Origin: Endotrypanum monterogeii
Lineage: Eukaryota > Euglenozoa > Kinetoplastea > Trypanosomatida > Trypanosomatidae
Assembly: GCA_000333855.2 (NCBI GenBank)
Contig: CM007331.1
Span: forward strand, 227,520 to 253,632
Length of the DNA stretch: 26,113 bases
Reading direction: 5' to 3'
Shown here: positions 20,001-26,113 of the stretch, piece after piece
How positions within the stretch are numbered: the stretch's first letter is position 1
How the letters are laid out: the number at the start of each line of letters is the position of its first letter
Translations under genes and position numbers: made by a program
The notes under the pieces: model-generated
Told to the model about the DNA's origin: nothing
What the model saw: the letters and a program-made list of their open reading frames with translations, nothing else
Database searches by the model: none

Positions 20001-20605
20001 GTACACACCTAAACAGTGCATGTGTGTTGAGATAAACATTCGACGAGCGCAGCTACCTGTGGAATGAAGACGGCGAACATCCAAAAGCGTTACCTGCACA
20101 GCTTCCCGTGACCCACCCCCCTCTTTTTTTTTTTTGGAGGGGGTGAGACCTTTCTGCACTCATCTTTTCCCTTCTGATTCACTTTTCCATGTTTTTCTCT
20201 CACCTGCTTCGAGGACTGTAAAGTATACAGAGTTGACAAGCGCAGAGAGCGAGAGGGACTCATGGCGGGGGCGTTGTCTTATTATTTCTCTTATGGTGCA
20301 TTGCAGTGCGCCTTCTTGCGCCTGTGTGTTCTCCCCACTTCTCCGTCCAGCGCGGCGTGGTAGCATGCTTTGCTCGGTAAAGTAGAAGTAATGGACAATA
20401 TATAGCAGCAATCGTCCTCCCCCCTCCCCCCTCCCTGTCTTGCTTCTCAGCAGGCGGTGAGGCTTGCACATTTATTTCGCTCAACTTCTCTCCCCCTCTT
20501 TTTTTTAAATATCCCGCTGTATTCCTCCGTTCTCCCATTATTTTTACTTTAACAATCAATATTCATTCTTCACCTTCCGTGTTGCATCACCACTGCCGGG
20601 CCGCG

Positions 20606-20629
20606 GTGTGTGTGTGTGTGTGTGTGTGT
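20606..20629. repeat. (GT)n microsatellite
   Basis: A perfect GT array of about 24 bp after a CCGGGCCGCGG stretch. Confidence 0.95.
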
Positions 20630-21093
20630 ATGATGAACATTGTCATCAGCGCACAACACCCTCATCTTATTGCGCCTTCTTGCTTTTTGTCGAGAGGGAA
20701 CAGTGCTGAGCAGCACTCTTGAGATCAAAGGAGATCAAGCACCTAAAAGAACAATACAAACATACACGCCGCTCTCGGAACTTTCTTAGACATCTTCCAA
20801 CTACCTCCTCAGACACACGACTCGTGGTTTGCTCAACGCAGATATCCCGAAGGAATACCTTACAAAGAAAAATAAAAAACAGGGGACACACATCCCTTAA
20901 AAAAAAAAACAGATGCGGTGTCTCTGTGGGACACTTTAGCCCAGCTTTGAGCATATCAAAACCGAAGGAGGGGGCTGAGTTTTCTTGCAGAGGTGTGCTT
21001 GATACCTACGGAGCCTCTCGATCCTCTTTTGTTAGTGTTTCGTTTCCTGCGGTATACTAGCCTCTTTCCGAATATATATATATATATATATAT

Positions 21094-21133
21094 TCTCCCT
21101 GATTTTATTTATATATTCTTCCGCTTCCCCCAG
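21094..21133 (+). promoter_or_regulatory. Candidate trans-splice acceptor for the MFS gene
   Basis: A pyrimidine-rich stretch following (TA)n (21072-21092) ends in CTTCCCCCAG, with AG at 21132-21133. The ATG follows at 21143, giving a leader of only 9 nt if this site is used. An upstream alternative AG is at 21059-21060. Confidence 0.6.
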
Positions 21134-21142
21134 TAGACGACA

Positions 21143-23068
21143 ATGGCCGATGTGGCGCTGAGTGACGTACGCGTGGAGGTCCTGGCGAGGGTGCCACAGA
21201 AGCGCTTCAGTGATCTTCACCGCTTCTCTCTCCTCCTCCTCGGGTCGTTCGGGACCATCTGCGGATCCTTCGGCTATGCCTTCACTCTGGTGCTGCCGCG
21301 GATGCAGGAGGAGTATAATCTGTCGCAGCGCGACTTGGCCTCTGTGACGACTGTGGGCCTCGTGCTTGGCTTCTTTATGCTTCCCTTTGGGACGCTGTAC
21401 GACTACTTCGGGCCGCTTCCGGTCGCCATCTTGTCTATTTTTGTGTATCCGTTGGGAGCTATCCTGACAGCGCTGTGCTTTGAGGGGGTGATCCAGGCCA
21501 ACACGGTGCGTCTCTGTGCCTTCAACGCTTTCCAGAGTGTGGGCATGTCCTTGACGGATATTGTTTCCTGTATGACGGTGCTTTCACACTTCCCGTCGAA
21601 TCGTGGCTGTGTGATTGCGCTCCTGAAGACGTTTCCTGGCCTCGGCTCCGCTATTGTCGGTTCTTTTTTTGCTGGTTTTTTCGGTGGAAAGGTTGCCCCC
21701 TACTTGTTTTTTCTGGCTGTGTTTGCCTTTCTCACAAACACCACTTGCTCCCTCGTGATGCGCCTGCCGGCGTATCATCTGACGGGCTACCAGGAGAGTC
21801 ATCTGAGCGAGGAGGAGAAGGAACGCCGCCTGGCGACGAAGGTGCAGTACCTGAAGCAGAAGCCGGCGATGTGGCGTTTCTTTTATGGCTTCCTTATTTT
21901 GTTCATCTTTATCGTCTACTTGCCGACGACCTCCGCGCTGGTGGCGTATTTAAATTTGGGACGGAAGTACACACTTGGGTTTGCTATCGTTACGGCTGTG
22001 CTGACAGCGATGTACATGATAGTTTCTATCCCTCTGCCGGCATTCCTCAAGTCGAGGTTCGCGTGCTTCAGGAATGAGGACGAGGTGGAAGACAGCGAGA
22101 CGTACCACTCTCACGAGGGCGGGTCTGCCAGCGCCGACAACGAGCCCTGCCGCGCTGATATCGATGCATCTCTGAAGTCGGGTGTCATGGTGAAGGGACA
22201 GGCTGTGCCGGAGGGCAGTTCGCACGAATTGAGGTGTGCACCAGTGGAGACAGAGATCGACTACCTCGCCCCGCAGTACCAAGGCACGTTCTGGCAAAAC
22301 CTGCGCACCTTAGAGCTCTGGGCGCTGTGGTGGACTCTTCTGTGTGTCTTTGGCGCTGAGTTTGTGATCATCTACAACGCCACGTTCATATTGGGTGCGA
22401 TCCAGGGCTCCTCACCGGCGCCGTCACTCACTGCGCTGCTGACTGTGCTGAATGGTGTGGGCAGTGCTGTGGGCCGCCTCATGATGTCGTTCTTCGAGGT
22501 GTGGTCACAGAAACGCAAGGCAGAGGATCGTGTTCCCATTACAATTGCATTGTTCTTCCCGACAAGTACCATTATTACTAGCATCGTTCTATTTTTGACA
22601 TTGCCTGCCGCTGCGCTCCCGCTGCCGTACGTGATTGCTGCACTCGGTAACGGTTTCTGCGCCGCTTCTCAAATTTTAGTCGCCCGCACGATCTTTGCGA
22701 AGGACGCCGCGAAGCACTATCACTTCTGCTTCAGTGCCACCATGGTTGCTAGCGTGTTGCTCAATCGATTCCTGTACGGCGAGTGGTACACGGTGCAGGC
22801 CGAGAAGCAGGGCAGCAAGCGTTGCTACGGCAAGCACTGCGTGATGATGCCGCTGCTGGTGATGCTGGGGCTTGCGTGCAGCGCGTTCATCACAGACGTG
22901 GTGGTGCACTTGCGCTACCGCTCGTACAGTCGTCGTGTCCTGGCCGAGCGCGCACGTGTGCGCGCCGCTCTTGCAGCCTCTAGCGAGGCTGAACCTGTTG
23001 TGATGGAGGAGGTGGTGTGCGGTTTGGAGGCAACCAATGACCTCGAGAAATCTCGCCGCAATGCTTAG
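21143..23068 (+). CDS. MFS transporter, nodulin-like family (putative)
   Basis: A 641-aa polytopic membrane protein. About 12-14 hydrophobic segments are visible: roughly 28-51, 64-86, 90-113, 125-148, 156-181, 184-208, 244-270 and 276-302, then 390-418, 427-453, 465-488, 492-516, 526-546 and 566-589. The loop after segment 2 has GTLYDYFG (83-90), matching the MFS motif A position (G-x-L-x-D-x-x-G). NGVGSAVGR at 437-445 is the equivalent Gly-rich element of the second half. A long acidic hydrophilic loop (about 303-384) separates the halves. The N-terminal half resembles the nodulin-like MFS group common in trypanosomatids. The substrate cannot be told from sequence. The ATG at 21143 is chosen because it directly follows the predicted acceptor and precedes the first membrane segment. 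Confidence 0.93.
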   Translation: MADVALSDVRVEVLARVPQKRFSDLHRFSLLLLGSFGTICGSFGYAFTLVLPRMQEEYNLSQRDLASVTTVGLVLGFFMLPFGTLYDYFGPLPVAILSIFVYPLGAILTALCFEGVIQANTVRLCAFNAFQSVGMSLTDIVSCMTVLSHFPSNRGCVIALLKTFPGLGSAIVGSFFAGFFGGKVAPYLFFLAVFAFLTNTTCSLVMRLPAYHLTGYQESHLSEEEKERRLATKVQYLKQKPAMWRFFYGFLILFIFIVYLPTTSALVAYLNLGRKYTLGFAIVTAVLTAMYMIVSIPLPAFLKSRFACFRNEDEVEDSETYHSHEGGSASADNEPCRADIDASLKSGVMVKGQAVPEGSSHELRCAPVETEIDYLAPQYQGTFWQNLRTLELWALWWTLLCVFGAEFVIIYNATFILGAIQGSSPAPSLTALLTVLNGVGSAVGRLMMSFFEVWSQKRKAEDRVPITIALFFPTSTIITSIVLFLTLPAAALPLPYVIAALGNGFCAASQILVARTIFAKDAAKHYHFCFSATMVASVLLNRFLYGEWYTVQAEKQGSKRCYGKHCVMMPLLVMLGLACSAFITDVVVHLRYRSYSRRVLAERARVRAALAASSEAEPVVMEEVVCGLEATNDLEKSRRNA

Positions 23069-23621
23069 AGAGGAGGAGAGGAAGGGTAGGGGGAGAGGGG
23101 GGCGGCGGCGGCGGTGTCCGTGACCACCACAGGTCTATTAACATCAGATCTCCTTTCCTCCGCTCCCTCCTCTTTTTGTTTAAATGTACACATCCCCGCA
23201 CTCCTGAGCTCAAGGGGGCTACCCACCCCCCGAGTTTCTTTTCTCTCCTTCAGGTCTCTCTTTTTTTTCGCTGTCCTTTTTTTTTTCTATTTTCGTGTGC
23301 CACCCGACTGTTCCCCAACGTGTCATGCCCCATCAAGCGCGCATACACACCGACACCGACACACTCGTAGGCTAATGACGATTCCGAGAACGAGCGGAAG
23401 TATGTTTTTTTTTTTTTCTGTTGAGCTCATTTCATTAAGCGTTTCTTCCCCTCACCATTGCCTTTTATATGTTTCTTTCTCTTTTGTGTACTCACGTTGC
23501 TGTGCGTTGACGATGACGTTGATGTCTTGTCGCTTCGCTCCCTCTAATTTTTTTTTTTTTTTTTTGGTTGGGGTGCTGAGGCTCTCGTCGGTTTCTCGGA
23601 TGATAATTACACGAGTGCGCA

Positions 23622-23625
<4 letters not shown>

Positions 23626-23662
<37 letters not shown>
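23626..23662. repeat. (TA)n microsatellite
   Basis: TA array with one TG interruption near its 3' end. Confidence 0.95.
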
Positions 23663-23862
23663 GTGCGTCTGTAAGGGCGTGCGAGGTAAGTGACTGTGTG
23701 CGGCTTCTCCGCTCTTCTTCCCTCCCCTATTCCGTTAACCCCACTGTTTTTTTCTTTTTTTTATTTTTATTAAATGAAAACCCCCACTTGTTCATCATCT
23801 TAATGATCTTCCCCCCTTCCCCTAACAGTTGAAGATTTTTTTTTCTCTGCCCTGTCTCTCGC

Positions 23863-23864
<2 letters not shown>

Positions 23865-23898
<34 letters not shown>
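23865..23898. repeat. (CA)n microsatellite
   Basis: Nearly perfect CA array of about 34 bp. Confidence 0.95.
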
Positions 23899-24510
23899 GT
23901 ACGAAGCAGTAGAGCCGTCTGTGAGAAAAAACAACAACTAGTGTTTATATTTATTTATATCAACAATGAAAATCTCTCTCTCATCCCCCCACTTCCTCTT
24001 TTCTTCTTTTGGGGTGATAGGAAAGGAAGGTGAAGAGGAACAAGATGAAGGTCCCCTCACCTCCCAAAGATGATGATTGCAACAGGGATACCAGCGTGGC
24101 ACGTGATGGATAAGAAAGGAGGAGGGAGGAGAAGGGGGAGAGCACGCGGGTCTCTGTGTATATATATGTGTGTGTGTAAATGTGTCCTCAGACGTTTACC
24201 TCTTTTTTTTTTTGTTGTTGTATTGAGTGTCTTCACAGCCAAACTGATAGTTGAGTGGATAGTGGCTGCCGTGTTTTGTTTCTTCCTAACATATCTCGTT
24301 CTCTTAAAGAAACCTTCCACGCGCAACTACTTCCTTTTCTTCCCTCCTCCCTTCTTCACGTTTCTCCGCCCACCATTTCCACTTATCGCCACACACAAAA
24401 AAAGCGAAAAGATGGGTGCGTATGGTGTTGCAGCTTCTTTTTTTTTTTTTTTAAGTTGAGGTCTGCGAGTATCTGGGCGCTTGTTCTCTCGCCACCACAT
24501 TTGAGTTATT

Positions 24511-24532
24511 TCTCTTTTTTTTTTTTTTGTAG
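24511..24532 (+). promoter_or_regulatory. Strong candidate trans-splice acceptor
   Basis: TCTC followed by a T-run of about 15 ends in GTAG (AG at 24531-24532), and an ATG follows 3 nt later. It is one of the best tract-AG-ATG arrangements in the window. Confidence 0.5.
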
Positions 24533-24534
24533 CA

Positions 24535-24807
24535 ATGGTCTTCAAGTGTGGCGTGCATGCAGAACTAGGTTTGTCCCTGGCAGCAACCCTAGAGGAGCAG
24601 ATAAGGGGGGGGGTGGAGGGAAAAAAGAGTGAAGAAGGGGGAGACGGGTTCAGAGCCTCCCCCCCACCAGGGAGGCTGATACACATCGCTTTCTTTCGCC
24701 CGCTCTTCGACTACACCCAGCCCCCTTTTGGTTTTTCATACTTCCTCTGTAAGATCTCCTCAACCATCTCGCATCGATTTGATGCCGATATTCTCGAGCA
24801 AAAATGA
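24535..24807 (+). CDS. Possible small protein, 90 aa (hypothetical)
   Basis: The ATG is three bases after a near-perfect polypyrimidine-AG acceptor, and the frame ends in TGA. The N-terminal part is Leu/Glu-containing and passes through a G-run (Gly-Gly-Val-Glu), then a basic and acidic linker. Residues from about 47 onward are rich in aromatic residues (Phe, Tyr) and are less repetitive than most frames in these gaps. Third codon positions are about 59% G/C by hand count, higher than the neighbouring T-rich spacer but lower than the large genes look. I recognise no domain. It could equally be part of the 3' UTR with a chance ORF and a silent acceptor. Confidence 0.3.
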   Translation: MVFKCGVHAELGLSLAATLEEQIRGGVEGKKSEEGGDGFRASPPPGRLIHIAFFRPLFDYTQPPFGFSYFLCKISSTISHRFDADILEQK

Positions 24808-25478
24808 ATTGCATGAGTCTCAACGATGATCTTCGTGTTCAATTTTTTTTTTTTTGAATGCCGTCGTCTTGGAGGAAGGCTCTACACGCACAAATACAAC
24901 TCACACAAACCAGCCACACACAATCGTTAAGTATATATCTTTTGCTTTTTTGGAAAACGCGCCTAGACGTTAATCTCAAGGAATCGCCACTGCACTACTT
25001 GGTCGTGGAAGACAGAGCGTGTGGTGGGGTCTATGTGTGTGTGTCTGCGTCGAAGGGGGGATGCTCAGGGCCCTCCGCGATGGTGACGCACCACATGAAT
25101 GCCATTCATAATGGGATCGGCTCGTAGGCGGATATGCATAGTACGTCTGGTTTGGAGGTGAAATGCCCCACCTCAGATGTCTAGATTGGCTATTGTGGCA
25201 GCGCGGTGGGTGCGTGGGTGGGGGCAAAAGCTGCCTCCTCCCCTCTCATCGCGCTGTAAGGCTCCACGAGTCAAGTAGGCGACAAGTGTAGCTCCGGCTC
25301 ATGCTTCAAGGAGGAAATACCGGAAACAGTCAGAGATACTGATTTCTCCTCTCCCCTAGAAAAAAAAAAATAAATTCGCTTCCCCCCCTCCCTCCCTCCG
25401 TCCTCTCTCTGTCTCTCTGTCTCTCTGTCGGTCTTCTCTTTATCGCTTGCAACTGCTCTACATAGTCGAAGATCCAAT
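24808..25478. other. Intergenic region with a non-repetitive island
   Basis: No gene is supported. After a T-run (about 24842-24855), the stretch about 25000-25300 is unlike the other gaps: balanced composition, few homopolymers, and a GTGACGCACCACATGAATGC-type unique sequence. It could be a degenerate retroposon remnant of the SIDER kind known in Leishmania 3' UTRs, but I cannot match a consensus. A CT-rich microsatellite with CTCTCTGT units lies at about 25390-25428. Confidence 0.45.
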
Positions 25479-25555
25479 GTGCTACTGAGCTCACCTCAAA
25501 CGTCTTTTTTTTTCGAGGTTTTTTTTTTGCTGCAGTCACCACCCTTTACACTTGG

Positions 25556-25667
25556 CCCCCCACTCACGCCCCCGCCCCTCCTCCCACTCACGCCCCCCCC
25601 CTCCTCCCACTCACGCCCCCCCCCTCCTCCCACTCACGCCCCCGCCCCTCCTCCCACTCACGCCCCT
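25556..25667. repeat. C-rich minisatellite, five copies of a 23-24 bp unit
   Basis: The core CACTCACG starts at 25561, 25585, 25608, 25631 and 25655, with spacings of 24, 23, 23 and 24. Between cores lies a C-rich spacer of the form CCCCCGCCCCTCCTCC, in which the internal G is sometimes replaced by C. All the guanines of the run lie on the opposite strand, which therefore has quadruplex potential. Confidence 0.95.
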
Positions 25668-25836
25668 TCCCCTTTTTTTCCCTTTTTTCCCCACCCATTT
25701 TTAGTTTCCCTTTTTCCCCTTCTCCCATCTACCTCCACTGACTTCGATTCGCTATTGGCTAAGCTAAGCCTGTTTCGCTTGCCCCTGGAAAAAACCTTTC
25801 CCCCTCTTTTTTTTTTGTTGTTGTTGTTGCTGCGGA

Positions 25837-25942
25837 TATTTTTTCTCTCTCGTGGCTCTTTCTGTTTGTCTACTTCCGCCTTTCGGCCTCCTCCCCCCCT
25901 TGTCTCTCATCCACTCATCGTCCTCCGTTGCTCTCTCTGTAG
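25837..25942 (+). promoter_or_regulatory. Candidate trans-splice acceptor for a downstream gene
   Basis: About 100 nt of pyrimidine-rich sequence ends in GCTCTCTCTGTAG, with AG at 25941-25942. What follows to the window end is A-rich and lacks any ATG, as expected for a 5' leader whose start codon lies beyond 26113. Confidence 0.55.
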
Positions 25943-26048
25943 TCCATATAGACACCCAGAGAGAAAACAACAACAACAACAACAAAAACAAATAAAAAAA
26001 ACGAAAATTGAGAAAGCAGACGAGCGTTAATTTCGCTACAGCACGTCG

Positions 26049-26089
<41 letters not shown>

Positions 26090-26113
26090 CGAAAACCGTA
26101 ATAACGTCCGACC
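25943..26113 (+). other. Probable 5' leader of the next gene (runs off the window)
   Basis: An A-rich, ATG-free segment with an (AAC)n repeat at about 25967-25986 and a long (CA)n at 26052-26089. No coding sequence begins before the window ends. Confidence 0.4.
26052..26089. repeat. (CA)n microsatellite
   Basis: Perfect CA array of about 37 bp, the longest in the window; it would lie in the leader of the next gene. Confidence 0.95.

Larger units (their letters stand above)
19100..21060. other. Intergenic region / 3' UTR
   Basis: No gene is strongly supported. It holds A- and T-runs, a long G-run near 19385-19394, the GC hairpin at 19498-19521, (TA)n at 19958-20000 and (GT)n at 20606-20629. 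From about 20700 to 21050 it is more balanced in composition, without long repeats. The frame 19296-19625 (109 aa) runs through G-runs and the hairpin and looks accidental. Confidence 0.7.
23069..24510. other. Intergenic region / 3' UTR
   Basis: No gene is supported. It includes a G-rich purine stretch after the stop with a GGC repeat (about 23100-23115), many T-runs (one about 17 nt near 23549-23565), (TA)n at 23626-23662, (CA)n at 23865-23898, and a purine-rich stretch at about 24015-24150. Confidence 0.75.

Noticed and set aside
25479..26030. 183-aa + strand frame over the minisatellite
   Set aside because: It starts without an ATG and consists of Pro/Ser/Thr repeats from the C-rich minisatellite and T-runs.

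Overview
The window looks like nuclear chromosomal DNA of a trypanosomatid, most likely Leishmania or a close relative (Leishmaniinae). The basis is: four large intronless reading frames all on the + strand; coding DNA that is GC-biased at third positions; and long gaps full of poly-T/polypyrimidine tracts and (TA)n, (CA)n and (GT)n microsatellites. AG dinucleotides lie just upstream of the start codons, as expected for polycistronic transcription resolved by spliced-leader trans-splicing. No bacterial, viral, tRNA, CRISPR or insertion-sequence feature was found. The genus is inferred from style and protein similarity, not from a marker gene.

Layout: (1) 1-1085 is a 1.1 kb stretch with no ATG at all on the + strand, ending at a 1091-aa, Ser/Pro/Gln-rich, poly-Q protein (1086-4361). 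The only ordered part of that protein is a C-terminal domain that I read as possibly RRM-like. (2) 4362-9950 is an unusually long gap of about 5.6 kb with no convincing gene, rich in microsatellites, inverted repeats and G-runs. (3) 10145-11755 encodes an M17 leucyl aminopeptidase of the NPEPL1-like type with all metal and catalytic residues present. (4) 13283-19099 encodes a 1938-aa low-complexity protein with no recognised domain; its start codon overlaps the stop of a 4-codon upstream ORF (ATGA). (5) 21143-23068 encodes an MFS transporter with a nodulin-like N-terminal half. (6) 23069-26113 is mostly non-coding but holds a possible 90-aa gene directly after a textbook splice acceptor (24535-24807), a G/C-asymmetric minisatellite (25556-25667), and a polypyrimidine tract plus leader that probably belongs to a next + strand gene beyond the window.

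The genes share direction and probably a primary transcript, but nothing suggests a common pathway: a probable regulatory protein, a peptidase, a large protein of unknown role and a membrane transporter. Expression control in such organisms is mostly post-transcriptional, so the structured and repetitive gaps are the likeliest regulatory material. The most unusual signals are the strand-specific ATG desert, the start/stop overlap of the uORF with the 1938-aa gene, the cryptic domain of the poly-Q protein, and the small ORF with a near-perfect acceptor.
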